A stretch of 64,000 nt of DNA from Hyphomicrobiales bacterium (GCA_027483895.1 JAIXTP010000033.1:20970-84969); one strand, 5' to 3'. Positions 49,644 to 58,908 are shown, counted from the stretch's first letter. Notes: generated by a model from the sequence alone, not told the origin. Numbers and translations are program-made.

Positions 49644-50516
49644 ATGACCGAACTGCTGCAGTTCCTTCTGTCCGGGATCACGGTCGGCGCCGTCTACGCG
49701 CTGGTCGCTCTCGGATTCACGATCATCTACAACGCCTCCGACGTCGTGAATTTCGCTCAGGGCGAATTCGTGATGCTGGGCGGGATGATCACGGTCTTCG
49801 CCTATAAGGCGGGGCTGCCCATCCCCGTCGCTGCGCTTTTCGCGATCCTGCTCACGGCCGCGATCGGCGTGGCGTTCAACCGGGTGGCCATCGAGACCGC
49901 GCGCGGGGCGCCGGTCGTATCGCTGATCATCATCACCATCGGCGCCTCGATCTTCATTCAGGGCGTCGCGCAGGTGGTCTTCGGCAAGGAACTGCACCGT
50001 CTGCCGTCCTTCTCGGGCGACGATCCGATCCGCATCCTGGAAGCGACGATCCTGCCGCAGAGCTTCTGGGTCATCGGCGGCGCCATGGTCGTCTTCGTCG
50101 GCCTCTGGCTCTTCTTCACGCGCACGCTGCTCGGCCGCGCGGTGCTGGCGACCTCCAACAACCGGGTCGCGGCGCAGCTCGTCGGCATCAACACCGGCTT
50201 CGTGATGACGCTGTCCTTCGGCCTCTCGGCCGGAATCGGCGCGCTCGCGGGCGTTCTCATCACCCCGATCACTCTCACGAGCTACCAGGTCGGCATCGCA
50301 CTGGCGCTGAAGGGCTTCGCGGGCGCGATGCTCGGGGGCATGGGCAACCCGAAGGGCGCGCTGATAGGCGGCCTGATGCTCGGCCTGCTGGAATCCGTGA
50401 CCGCGGGCTATCTCAGCTCGCAATACAAGGACGCGGTGGCCTTCGTCGTGATCCTCGCGGTCCTCTTCGCGATGCCGCAGGGCCTGTTCGGCCGCAAGGC
50501 GACGGAGCGCGTGTGA
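49644..50516 (+). CDS. Liv-type ABC transporter permease (LivH-like)
   Basis: A 290-residue inner-membrane permease with about eight hydrophobic segments. The N-terminus LLQFLLSGITVGAVYALVALGFTIIYNASDVVNFAQGEFVMLGGM is the LivH signature, and the cytoplasmic EAA-like loop is seen as VGIALALKGFAGAMLGGMGNPKGALIGGLMLGLLES. Its stop overlaps the next start by one base. With the following genes it makes a complete transporter. Confidence 0.92.
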   Translation: MTELLQFLLSGITVGAVYALVALGFTIIYNASDVVNFAQGEFVMLGGMITVFAYKAGLPIPVAALFAILLTAAIGVAFNRVAIETARGAPVVSLIIITIGASIFIQGVAQVVFGKELHRLPSFSGDDPIRILEATILPQSFWVIGGAMVVFVGLWLFFTRTLLGRAVLATSNNRVAAQLVGINTGFVMTLSFGLSAGIGALAGVLITPITLTSYQVGIALALKGFAGAMLGGMGNPKGALIGGLMLGLLESVTAGYLSSQYKDAVAFVVILAVLFAMPQGLFGRKATERV

Positions 50517-51472
50517 TGAAGCTCTCCGCCAAGCACTCCACCCTTCTCCTGCTGGCGCTGATCATCGCGCTGGCGCCGATCTTCTTCCCGTCCGCCTATT
50601 ATTTCCGCATCGGCTCCGTCGTGTTCGTCAACGCGGTGGCGGTCGTCGGCATCGTGATCCTGACCGGCTATGCCGGGCAGATCAGCCTCGGCCATGCGGG
50701 CTTTTCCGGCATAGGCGGCTATGCCTGCGCTCTGGCGCCGGTCCATCTCGGCCTCCACCCCGCGCTCGCGGCGGTGCTCGGCGCCGTGGTCTCGGGCGTG
50801 ATGGCCTATCTCGTCGGCCGCCCCATCCTGCGGCTCAAGGGCTACTATCTCGCGGTGGCGAGCCTCGGCTTCGGCATTCTCGTCTCGATGGTGCTCGCCA
50901 ACGAAACCGCGATCACCGGCGGCCCCGACGGCATCAAGGTGGCGGATCTCGGCCTGCGCACGCTCCTGGCCGATGCGGGCGTGCCGCTCACCAACGCGCA
51001 GTTCTGGTACGCCTTCAGCGGCATCTGCCTGCTGATCGGGTCCTGGCTGGCGCTGAACCTCCATGACAGCCCGACCGGCCGCGCCCTCCGCGCCCTGCAC
51101 GGTTCGGAAATCGCGGCCCGCACCGTGGGCGTCGACGTCGCCCGCGCCAAGGTCACGGCCTTCGTGATCTCCGCGGTCTACGCCTCTGTCGCCGGTTCGC
51201 TCATCGCGCTGCAGAACCGCATGATCACGCCGGACGTGGCGGGCTACATGCACTCGATCGAGATGGTCACCATGGCCGTTCTCGGCGGGGCAGGTTCGGT
51301 GCTCGGCGCCATCCTCGGCGCGACCATCCTCACGCTGCTGCCGCAGGCGCTCACCGTGTTCCAGCAATACGAACAGATCATGCTCGGCCTCGTGATGATG
51401 CTCGTCATGATCTTCATGCGCGAAGGCCTGCTGCCGAGCCTCACGGCTCTCGTCCGGGGGAGGGGAGAATGA
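50516..51472 (+). CDS. Liv-type ABC transporter permease (LivM-like)
   Basis: A 318-residue polytopic permease. It has VVGIVILTGYAGQISLGHAGFSGIGGYACA, the LivM signature near residue 45, and the loop SLIALQNRMITPDVAGYMHSIEMVTMAVLGGAGSVLGAILGA. The ATG at 50516 is chosen over an in-frame GTG one codon upstream, because TGATG links it to the preceding gene. The stop overlaps the next ATG by four bases. Confidence 0.92.
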   Translation: MKLSAKHSTLLLLALIIALAPIFFPSAYYFRIGSVVFVNAVAVVGIVILTGYAGQISLGHAGFSGIGGYACALAPVHLGLHPALAAVLGAVVSGVMAYLVGRPILRLKGYYLAVASLGFGILVSMVLANETAITGGPDGIKVADLGLRTLLADAGVPLTNAQFWYAFSGICLLIGSWLALNLHDSPTGRALRALHGSEIAARTVGVDVARAKVTAFVISAVYASVAGSLIALQNRMITPDVAGYMHSIEMVTMAVLGGAGSVLGAILGATILTLLPQALTVFQQYEQIMLGLVMMLVMIFMREGLLPSLTALVRGRGE

Positions 51473-52254
51473 GTCTGCTCGCGGTCGAAGGCCTCGGCAT
51501 CCGCTTCGGCGGCCTGCATGCGGTCAAGGACGTCGGCTTCTCCCTGAAAGCCGGCGAGATCGTTTCCGTCATCGGCCCCAACGGGGCCGGGAAGACGACG
51601 CTGTTCAACATGATCTCGGGCGTCTACACGCCCGGTTCCGGGCGCGTGCTGCTGGAGGGGGAGGACGTCACCGGCCTCGATCCCTATCTGCTGGCCCGCC
51701 GCGGCCTGTCGCGCACCTTCCAGAACCTGCAGATCTTCCAGGCGATGACGGTGCTCGAAAACGTGATGTCGGGCTTCCATCTGCGCGAGCGCGGTCCGGT
51801 GCTGGCCGACCTCTTCGCGCTGCCCGGGTCGCGTCGCCGGTCCCGCGAGGCGGAAGAGGGCGCGCGCAGGCTGCTCGCCCGCGTCGGCCTCGAACGCGCC
51901 GCCGAGCGCGAGGCGGGCGCCCTCTCCTACGGCGCGCTGAAGCGTCTGGAGATCGCACGCGCGCTCGCGCTCGAACCCAAGATCCTGCTGCTCGACGAAC
52001 CCGCCGCCGGCTGCAACGCGGTCGAGACGGAAGAGATCGACCACCTGATCGCCGAGGTCGCGGCCGAGGGCACCGCCATCCTGCTCGTCGAGCACGACAT
52101 GAAGATGGTCATGCGCATCTCCAACCACATCGTCGTGCTGGATCACGGCGAGAAGATCGCAGAGGGCGACCCCGCCGCGGTCAGCCGCGACCCGCGCGTG
52201 ATCGAAGCCTATCTCGGCGCCCAAGCCCAGGAGTCGACCCATGCTCACGGTTGA
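51469..52254 (+). CDS. Liv-type ABC transporter ATPase (LivG-like)
   Basis: A 261-residue ATPase. Walker A is GPNGAGKTTLFNMISG (about 36-51), the Q-loop lies in LSRTFQNLQIF, the signature is unusual as LSYGALKRLEIARALA (LSYG instead of LSGG), Walker B is ILLLDEPAAGCN, and the H-loop is LLVEHDMKMVM. The Tyr at the signature is common in LivG. It overlaps the livM-like gene by four bases and the next ATPase gene by 14. Confidence 0.92.
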   Translation: MSLLAVEGLGIRFGGLHAVKDVGFSLKAGEIVSVIGPNGAGKTTLFNMISGVYTPGSGRVLLEGEDVTGLDPYLLARRGLSRTFQNLQIFQAMTVLENVMSGFHLRERGPVLADLFALPGSRRRSREAEEGARRLLARVGLERAAEREAGALSYGALKRLEIARALALEPKILLLDEPAAGCNAVETEEIDHLIAEVAAEGTAILLVEHDMKMVMRISNHIVVLDHGEKIAEGDPAAVSRDPRVIEAYLGAQAQESTHAHG

Positions 52255-52942
52255 GGGGCTCCGCTCGCGCTACGGCCGCATCGAGGTGCTGCACGGCATC
52301 GATCTGCAGGTGAATTCCGGCGAGATCGTCACCGTGGTCGGCGCCAACGGCGCGGGCAAGACGACGCTGTTGCGCTGCATTTCCGGCATCCAGCCGGTCT
52401 CGGGCGGCAGCATCATGTTCCGCGGCGAGATGTTGTCGAACGTCCCGGCCTTCAGGCGCATCCGCCGGGGCCTGTCGCAGTCCCCGGAAGGCCGCCAGAT
52501 CTTCACCAATCTGACGGTCGAGGAAAATCTCCGCCTGGGCGCCTACGTCTTCGACGACGAACGCGTCGATCGGGACATGCAGGACGCCTTCGCGATGTTC
52601 CCGATCCTCAAGGAAAAGCGGAACCTGCCGGCGGGCGGCCTGTCGGGCGGCCAGCAGCAGATGCTCGCGATCGCCCGCGCGCTCATGGGTCGGCCCTCCT
52701 GCCTGCTGCTGGACGAGCCGTCGATGGGTCTCGCGCCCATCCTCGTGGCGCAGATCTTCGAGGTCGTGAAGAGCCTCAAGGCGCTCGACGTCACGGTGCT
52801 CCTCGTCGAGCAGAACGCCTTCGGCGCGCTCTCCATCGCGGATCGCGGCTACGTCATGGAAACGGGCCGCATCGCGTTTTCCGGCAGCGCGGCCGAACTG
52901 ATCGCCGACCCGCGCGTCCGCGAAGCCTATCTGGGAATCTGA
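52241..52942 (+). CDS. Liv-type ABC transporter ATPase (LivF-like)
   Basis: The 233-residue second ATPase. Walker A is GANGAGKTTLLRCISG (about 36-51), Q-loop GLSQSPEGRQIF, signature LSGGQQQMLAIARALMG, Walker B LLLDEPSMGLAP, and H-loop LLVEQNAFGALS with Gln in the usual LivF way. Only one base separates its stop from the next ATG, so the downstream enzyme is made with the transporter. Confidence 0.92.
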   Translation: MLTVEGLRSRYGRIEVLHGIDLQVNSGEIVTVVGANGAGKTTLLRCISGIQPVSGGSIMFRGEMLSNVPAFRRIRRGLSQSPEGRQIFTNLTVEENLRLGAYVFDDERVDRDMQDAFAMFPILKEKRNLPAGGLSGGQQQMLAIARALMGRPSCLLLDEPSMGLAPILVAQIFEVVKSLKALDVTVLLVEQNAFGALSIADRGYVMETGRIAFSGSAAELIADPRVREAYLGI

Positions 52943-52943
52943 C

Positions 52944-55010
52944 ATGGTCGTCTCCGTCCGCCGCGAAGGCTCCGTCGCCGTCGTGACCGTCGACAATCCG
53001 CCCGTGAACGCGCTGTCTCAAGCGGTGCGTCAGGGGTTATGGGATGCCGCGACGTCGCTCGACGCCGACGCGTCGGTGGAGGCGGTGGTGCTCGCCTGCG
53101 CGGGCCGCACCTTCATCGCGGGCGCGGACGTCTCGGAATTCGGCAAGCCCCCGATGGAGCCGCATCTGCCCGACCTCGTCGCGCGGATCGAGGCGGCGAA
53201 GAAGCCCTGGATCGCGGCCGTGCACGGCACTGCGCTGGGCGGCGGCTTCGAGGTCGCGATGGGCTGCCGCTTCCGCATCGCCGCGAAGGACGCGAAGGTC
53301 GGCCTGCCCGAAGTCACTCTCGGCATCGTGCCGGGCGCGGGCGGCACCGTCCGCACGCCGCGCCTCGTACGCGTCGAGGCCGCGGTCGATCTCGTCACCT
53401 CCGGCAAGCCCGTCGGCGCCGTGAAGGCGCTGGCGCTCGGCCTCGTCGACGCGGTGGCCGAGGGCGAACTCGTCACGAGCGCGATCGACTTCATCCGCGA
53501 GGCGCTCGGTCGTCCGCTGCCGCTGCCCGTCCGGGAGCGTCCCGTGACGGCTCCCGCCGCCGCGTACTGGGCCGAGGCGGAAGCCGCCGTACGCAAGAGC
53601 GCGCGCGGCGAAGATGCACCGCTTCGCGCGCTCGCCTGCATCCGCAAGGCCGCCGAAAGCGGCTTCGACGAAGCGATCGCCTTCGAGCGCGAGACCTTTC
53701 TCGCGCTGCGCTCCTCCCCTCAGGCCGCAGCACTCCGCGCGGTCTTCTTCGCCGAACGCGCCGCCCCCCGACCGCCGGAAGTGGCGGGCGTCGAGACGCG
53801 GCCCCTGCGCAGGGCCGGCGTGATCGGCGGCGGCACCATGGGCGCGGGCATCGCCGCGGCGCTGCGCGACGGCGGCCTTCAGGTCGTACTCGTCGAGCGC
53901 GACCAGGCCGCTCTCGACCGCGGCCTCGCCAATGTGAAGAGCATCTTCGAGGCGTCGGCCAAGCGCGGCCGCATCTCGGCCGAAATCGCCGCCGAGCGCA
54001 TCGCCGGCGTCACGGGCAGCACCGATTATGCGGCGCTCGCCGATGTGGATCTCGTCATCGAAGCCGTGTTCGAGGATCTCGCGGTCAAGCGCGACGTCTT
54101 CGCCCGTCTGGGCGCCGCCTGCCGGGCGGACGCCATCCTCGCCACCAACACCTCCTATCTCGATCCCCGCGCGATCGCCGAAGGCCTGCCGAACCCGGCG
54201 CGCTTCATCGGCCTGCATTTCTTCAGCCCGGCGCAGGTCATGAAGCTGCTCGAGATCGTGCCGGTCCCCGAGACGGCGCCGGAGGTTCTGGCGACGGGCT
54301 TCGCGCTGGCACGCAGCCTCGCCAAGATCCCCGTGCGCGCGGGCATTTGCGACGGCTTCATCGGCAACCGCATCCTCAAGGTCATGCGCGCGCAGGCCGA
54401 GCGCCTGCTGCTCGCGGGCACGACGCCTTCGGACGTCGACGCCGCCATGCGCGGCTTCGGCCTCGCGATGGGTCCCTTCGAGGCGCAGGATCTCGGCGGT
54501 CTCGATATCGCGGGATTCCAGCGCAAGGCGGCGCGCGAGCGCGGCGAGACGCCTTTCGCGCCCGTTGCGGACCGCCTCTGCGCGGCCGGCCGCTACGGCC
54601 AGAAGACCAAGGGCGGCTGGTACGATTACGTCGAAGGCGACCGCAAGCCCCACGCCTCCGCCGTCACGGCGGGCTTCATCGCGGAAGCCGCAGCGGAAGC
54701 GGGCATCGCCAAGCGGGCCTTCACGCCCGCCGAGGCGGCCGACTGCATCCTGCTGCCGATGGTGAACGAAGGCGCGAAGATCCTCGCCGAGGGCATCGCG
54801 CTGCGCGCCTCCGACATCGATCTCGTCGAGATCCACGGCTACGGTTTCCCCCGCCGTTCCGGCGGGCCGATGCAATGGGCGGAAGCCCGCGGCCTCGCCG
54901 CCGTCGTCGCGGCGCTCGACGCCATGGCCGCATCCGGCCTCGCCGAAGCGCCCTCTCCCCTCCTGTGCCGCGCGGCGGAAAAAGGCTCCTTCGCCGGAGC
55001 TGCGGCCTGA
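52944..55010 (+). CDS. Fused enoyl-CoA hydratase / 3-hydroxyacyl-CoA dehydrogenase
   Basis: A 688-residue two-enzyme fusion. Residues 1-190 are a crotonase domain with oxyanion-hole motifs CAGRTFIAGADVSEF and HGTALGGGFEVAMGCRFRIA, and catalytic Glu region GLPEVTLGIVPGAGGT. From about 290 it is a 3-hydroxyacyl-CoA dehydrogenase: NAD motif GVIGGGTMGAGIAAALRDGG, LATNTSYLDP, and catalytic His in ARFIGLHFFSPAQVMKLLEIV, then GFIGNRIL. The shape resembles peroxisomal multifunctional enzymes. No separate paaF or paaH is in the window, so it likely does both steps for phenylacetate. It is the last gene of the paaN operon. Confidence 0.9.
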   Translation: MVVSVRREGSVAVVTVDNPPVNALSQAVRQGLWDAATSLDADASVEAVVLACAGRTFIAGADVSEFGKPPMEPHLPDLVARIEAAKKPWIAAVHGTALGGGFEVAMGCRFRIAAKDAKVGLPEVTLGIVPGAGGTVRTPRLVRVEAAVDLVTSGKPVGAVKALALGLVDAVAEGELVTSAIDFIREALGRPLPLPVRERPVTAPAAAYWAEAEAAVRKSARGEDAPLRALACIRKAAESGFDEAIAFERETFLALRSSPQAAALRAVFFAERAAPRPPEVAGVETRPLRRAGVIGGGTMGAGIAAALRDGGLQVVLVERDQAALDRGLANVKSIFEASAKRGRISAEIAAERIAGVTGSTDYAALADVDLVIEAVFEDLAVKRDVFARLGAACRADAILATNTSYLDPRAIAEGLPNPARFIGLHFFSPAQVMKLLEIVPVPETAPEVLATGFALARSLAKIPVRAGICDGFIGNRILKVMRAQAERLLLAGTTPSDVDAAMRGFGLAMGPFEAQDLGGLDIAGFQRKAARERGETPFAPVADRLCAAGRYGQKTKGGWYDYVEGDRKPHASAVTAGFIAEAAAEAGIAKRAFTPAEAADCILLPMVNEGAKILAEGIALRASDIDLVEIHGYGFPRRSGGPMQWAEARGLAAVVAALDAMAASGLAEAPSPLLCRAAEKGSFAGAAA

Positions 55011-55085
55011 CGACGGAAGGACGCGCGGCCGTCGCTTCGGCTTACGGTCGTTTCCCGGCGCAGGCCTTGTCCCGAAGGTGCGATT

Positions 55086-57974
55086 TCATGCCCCGAAACG
55101 CGTGATCGCGAAGGGCTCCAGATCGCGCCCCGCGTCGCCGTCGACGATCAGCGAGGCCGTGAGCCGCCCGACGATGGGTCCCAGCGTGTAACCGTTCGAC
55201 GTGACGGCGTTGAACATCCCCGGCACGGCCGGGTGCTCGCCGATGATCGGCGCCCCGTCGATATTGATGTTCATCGCGGCCCAGCTCCGCAGGACATTCA
55301 GCTTCCGCAGGTCCGGCACGACATGCTGCGCGACCCAGAGATTGCCCTCGATGCTCTCGCGCAACGGCCTCGGATGACCGCGGACGGGATCGAGCCCCGC
55401 CGTCCATCCCCCGCCGATGATGAAATTGCCGTTCTTCGCCTGCTTGAGCGTGAGGTGGCGGTCGGCATGGGCGACCAGACGGGAGATCAGCGGCTCGGCG
55501 GCTTCCGTCACGACCATCTGCAGCGGAGCGCCGAAGACGGGCACGTTCACCCCCAGCATCGCGCCGATGCGGGAGGCGAAGGCTCCTGCGGCGTTGACCA
55601 GACGTCCCGCCCGGATCGCACCGCGATTGGTGGTCAGGACGAAGCCGGACCCGTCGCGTTCGATCGCCGTCACGTCCACGCCGGTCTCGACCCGCGCCCC
55701 CGCCGCGAGCGCGGCCTCGTGGAGGCCTTGCGTCGCCGTCAGCGGGTTGATCTTGCCTTCCTGCGGGCAAAAGGCCGCGCCGACGAACCGGTGGTCCAGC
55801 GCGGGTTCGAGCCGTCGGAGATCGTTGTGCCCGATCACCTCGCAGTCGATCCCGTGCCGACGTTCCACCTCCGTCTTGGCGGCGAGGAAGGCGAGGTCGG
55901 CCTCGGTTTCGGCCACCATCAGCCCGCCCGTCACGGCGATCTCGAAATCAAGACCGAGTTCCCGTTCGAGCTCCTGCCACAGCGTGATCGAGTCGCGTTG
56001 GAGCGGCAGCGTCCGGGCCGCCGGGGATCCGCCGCCTTCGGCCTTGGCGCCGTGGTCGAAGGAGAGAAGCTGCGCATGCAGGCTTCCCGCATTGCCGCCC
56101 GATGCCCCGGAATTCACGGGACCCCGGTCGACCACCATCACGCTTCGCCCGGCGCGTGCGAGGAACAACGCCGTCGACAGCCCCACCACGCCCGCGCCGA
56201 TGATCACGACGTCGGCCTCGGGCCTTTCGAGCCCCGCACGCGCGGGCATCGTCCGGTCGGGAAGCATCACCCGGCGATGGCCGCCCCATTCGGGCTTTTC
56301 GAGCGCCAGCGCCGCCAGCGGCACCGGACGCACGGGCATCTGCGGCGCGGGCAGGGCCGCCTCGACGGGCTCGGCGCCGGCCAGTTCGCGCAGCACCGGG
56401 CCGCAATATCGCCCTTGGCAGCGGCCCATGCCGGCCCGTGTGAGGCGCTTCAACGTCCCGACGTCGCGCACGCGGCTCCGTTCGCAGGTCGTGCGCAACG
56501 TGCCGAGCGTGACCGCCTCGCAGCGGCACACGACGAGATCGTCAGGCCCGTCGGTCGCGTCGGGAGAGAAGACCGGCGTGAAGAGAGCGCGCAGCGCCGC
56601 TTGGAAGGCGCGGTGGTCGCTCAGTTTCCGCCGTGCCGCCCCGTCATCCGCCGCGACGGCGAGACCGAGGCGGCGCGCCGCCTCTTGGCCCGCCGATTCG
56701 CCTTGCGCGGAGGCGATATGCGCTCCGCCGAATCCGCCCGCCTCGCCGACGACGAAGACGTCGGACTGCGCCGTCGATCCGTCGTCGCCGCGCACGACAC
56801 GCATCGCGCCCGTCGCATCCGTTTCGAAATCGAGCCCCAGAAGCCGCGGCAGATCGGCCGCGGGCAGAAAGCCGTCGGCCGCGCAGACCGCGTCGACCGC
56901 GATGCGCGTCTCGCGTCCGGCCGCGTCCTGCAGCACCGCCGCTTCGGCCCGCGCGGCGCCTTCGACCGCCACGAGACGCCGACCGAACAGCAATCGGGCG
57001 CCGCCCGTGCGCAGCGTCAGAAGATCCTTGAGGCCGGCGACGGCGAGGGCCGGATCGGCCAGTACGAGCCGCGCGCCGCGGAGCGGCCGCGTCCAAGGCG
57101 CGGGCGCCGCTTCGGCGAGGACGATCTCGGCGCCGTTCGAGAGGAGTTCGCGGGCGACCTGAATGTTCAGCGGTCCGTTGCCGGCGACGAGGACCCGCCG
57201 TCCCGGCGTGACCCCGTAGCTCCGCAGCAGCGTCTGCGCCGCACCGGGCGTCATCACGCCCGGAAGAGTCCAGCCCGGAACCATCGCGGGCCGCTCATAG
57301 GCGCCCGTGGCGATGACGAGCATGCGCGGACGCACGAGAGCGGCCTCGCCCCGATGCAGAAGCGATACCGCGAGCCCCTCTTCCGCCCGGCGCTCGACGC
57401 CCCAGACGAGCGTCTCGGCTTCCAGAGCGACGCCCGCGGCCCGGACTTCCGCGACGAGGGCCGCTCCGCTGCGCATCTGCGCGTCGGGCGAGGGCGCTGC
57501 CGCCGTCGCGGCCTGTTTGAAATACTGGCCGCCGGGCGCGGGCCGCTCGTCGACGACGAGCACCCGAGCCCCGGCCTTTGCTGCGGTCAGCGCAGCGCGG
57601 AGGCCGGCCGGGCCCGCTCCCACGACGAGAACATCGACATCACGGGCAGGCAACGCTTCCGGCACGCGAGCGAGATCGGCACCCGCCGCGGCCGCGACGC
57701 GGGCCGCCGAATGCGGCTCGACCCTCATCCCGTCCTCGGCCTTCACGAGGCAGGAGCGCACGCCCGTGCGGCCGTCCACCGAGACGAGGCAATCGTGGCA
57801 GACGCCCATGCCGCAATGCAGGCCGCGGGGTCCTCCGTCCTTGCCGAGGCCTTGGGCGATTTCGCCCGACGCGAACAATGCGGCCGCGATCGTTTCCCCC
57901 GGCACGACGGGGATCGGGCGGCCCCGGTAGAGGATCGTCGCCCCGACGGCGGCCGAACGGTCCCGAGCCGTCAA
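55086..57974 (-). CDS. Three-part flavin oxidase fusion (HcnA-HcnB-HcnC-like)
   Basis: A 962-residue protein. Residues 1-100 are a [2Fe-2S] ferredoxin-like domain (Cys 54, 59, 62, 75). About 110-460 is an FAD/NAD(P)-type oxidoreductase starting VDVLVVGAGPAGLRAALTA, followed near 480-530 by a BFD-like Cys cluster (CRCEAV, then GRCQGRYCG). From about 585 it is a D-amino-acid-oxidase-type flavoprotein (DVVIIGAGVVGLSTALFLARAGRS). Separate proteins of these three types make HCN synthase, opine oxidases and D-hydroxyproline dehydrogenases. The start is TTG at 57974, overlapping the upstream stop, with CGGAG seven bases before. It likely oxidises a secondary amine or D-amino acid. Confidence 0.85.
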   Translation of the reverse strand: MTARDRSAAVGATILYRGRPIPVVPGETIAAALFASGEIAQGLGKDGGPRGLHCGMGVCHDCLVSVDGRTGVRSCLVKAEDGMRVEPHSAARVAAAAGADLARVPEALPARDVDVLVVGAGPAGLRAALTAAKAGARVLVVDERPAPGGQYFKQAATAAAPSPDAQMRSGAALVAEVRAAGVALEAETLVWGVERRAEEGLAVSLLHRGEAALVRPRMLVIATGAYERPAMVPGWTLPGVMTPGAAQTLLRSYGVTPGRRVLVAGNGPLNIQVARELLSNGAEIVLAEAAPAPWTRPLRGARLVLADPALAVAGLKDLLTLRTGGARLLFGRRLVAVEGAARAEAAVLQDAAGRETRIAVDAVCAADGFLPAADLPRLLGLDFETDATGAMRVVRGDDGSTAQSDVFVVGEAGGFGGAHIASAQGESAGQEAARRLGLAVAADDGAARRKLSDHRAFQAALRALFTPVFSPDATDGPDDLVVCRCEAVTLGTLRTTCERSRVRDVGTLKRLTRAGMGRCQGRYCGPVLRELAGAEPVEAALPAPQMPVRPVPLAALALEKPEWGGHRRVMLPDRTMPARAGLERPEADVVIIGAGVVGLSTALFLARAGRSVMVVDRGPVNSGASGGNAGSLHAQLLSFDHGAKAEGGGSPAARTLPLQRDSITLWQELERELGLDFEIAVTGGLMVAETEADLAFLAAKTEVERRHGIDCEVIGHNDLRRLEPALDHRFVGAAFCPQEGKINPLTATQGLHEAALAAGARVETGVDVTAIERDGSGFVLTTNRGAIRAGRLVNAAGAFASRIGAMLGVNVPVFGAPLQMVVTEAAEPLISRLVAHADRHLTLKQAKNGNFIIGGGWTAGLDPVRGHPRPLRESIEGNLWVAQHVVPDLRKLNVLRSWAAMNINIDGAPIIGEHPAVPGMFNAVTSNGYTLGPIVGRLTASLIVDGDAGRDLEPFAITRFGA

Positions 57975-58867
57975 GCCTCGACTCCGAAGCGAAGACCGAA
58001 GCGCTCCACCAGCTCCTTCATCTTCCGGTCATAGGCGTCCGGCACCGGCAGCCGCGGCGGCCGCGGCGCGCCCGCGCCGAAGCCCATATGGCGCAGGAGG
58101 GATTTCGTGCCGCCGACGTAATAGATGCCGAACACGGCCTCGATGATCGGCAGCCAATGCAGATAATGCTCGCGCGCCTCGAAGACCTTCTTTTCATCGG
58201 CCACCATTTCGAAGAGGCGGGCCATCGGCCCCGGAGCCACGTTCGAAGCCACGGCGACCCAGCCCTGCGCGCCGTCGACGAAGGACTCGAAGCCGAGAAT
58301 GCCGCCGAAGACGGTCATGTTCTCGCCGCAGGCGCGGATGATGTCGCGCACGCGCGTCACTTCGAGCGTCGATTCCTTGATGTAGTCGCAGCCGTCGATC
58401 TCGGCGATGCGCGCCACGAGATCGGGCTTCAGGTCGACATTCGCCGTCGCCGGATTGTTGTAGACCATGATCGGGATCGCGATCGCCTCGGCCACGGTCC
58501 GATAGTGATGCACGAGTTCGTCGTCGGTCGGCGTGCAGTAGAAGGGCGGGATGATCATCACCCCGTCCGCCCCGAGCTTCTCGGCCCGGCGGCTGAGCCG
58601 CACCACCTCGCGGGTGTCCTCCGCGCCCGTCCCGATCAGCACCGGCACCCGGCCCGCCGCCCGCTGGATCACGGTATCGGCGACGAGCTGCTTCTCCTCG
58701 TCCGAAAGCGACAGGAATTCGCCCGTCGAGCCGAGCGGGATCAGGCCGTGAATGCCCTGCCGGATCTGCCATTCCGTCAGATCGCCCAGCGCCTTCGCAT
58801 CGACGTTCCCGTCCGCGTCGAAGGGCGTGATCATCACGGTGTAGGTGCCGCGGAAGCTGTTGTGCAT
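57971..58867 (-). CDS. Dihydrodipicolinate synthase (DapA) family lyase or deaminase
   Basis: A 298-residue TIM-barrel class I aldolase-type protein. The Schiff-base Lys is in CDYIKESTLE (about 165), the catalytic Tyr in IMVYNNPATANVDL (about 137), and the substrate carboxylate loop is GLIPLGSTGEFLSLSDEEK. ATG at 58867 (MHNSFRGTYTVMITPF) is preferred over a GTG at 58912, since the family begins near here and AAGGA lies upstream. True DapA is usually elsewhere; relatives split 4-hydroxy-2-oxoacids or deaminate hydroxyproline-derived imino acids. The substrate is unknown. It overlaps the oxidase start by four bases. Confidence 0.85.
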   Translation of the reverse strand: MHNSFRGTYTVMITPFDADGNVDAKALGDLTEWQIRQGIHGLIPLGSTGEFLSLSDEEKQLVADTVIQRAAGRVPVLIGTGAEDTREVVRLSRRAEKLGADGVMIIPPFYCTPTDDELVHHYRTVAEAIAIPIMVYNNPATANVDLKPDLVARIAEIDGCDYIKESTLEVTRVRDIIRACGENMTVFGGILGFESFVDGAQGWVAVASNVAPGPMARLFEMVADEKKVFEAREHYLHWLPIIEAVFGIYYVGGTKSLLRHMGFGAGAPRPPRLPVPDAYDRKMKELVERFGLRFGVEA

Positions 58868-58908
58868 CGTCCGATCGTCCTTGGTCGTTCGCTTCGTGTC
58901 GCGCGCAC

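Noticed and set aside
53039..55105. A 688-codon frame overlapping the hydratase/dehydrogenase fusion in another frame
   Set aside because: Same strand, shifted frame, Arg-rich; the motif-bearing frame 52944-55010 explains the region.
55086..57974. Naming the fusion a hydrogen cyanide synthase outright
   Set aside because: The domain set is equally that of opine oxidases and D-hydroxyproline dehydrogenases, and the neighbours (uptake system, lyase, hydrolase) fit catabolism better than cyanogenesis.
57971..58867. Lysine-pathway DapA
   Set aside because: It is embedded in a catabolic operon with an oxidase and a hydrolase, not with lysine or housekeeping genes; the DapA family has many non-DapA members.
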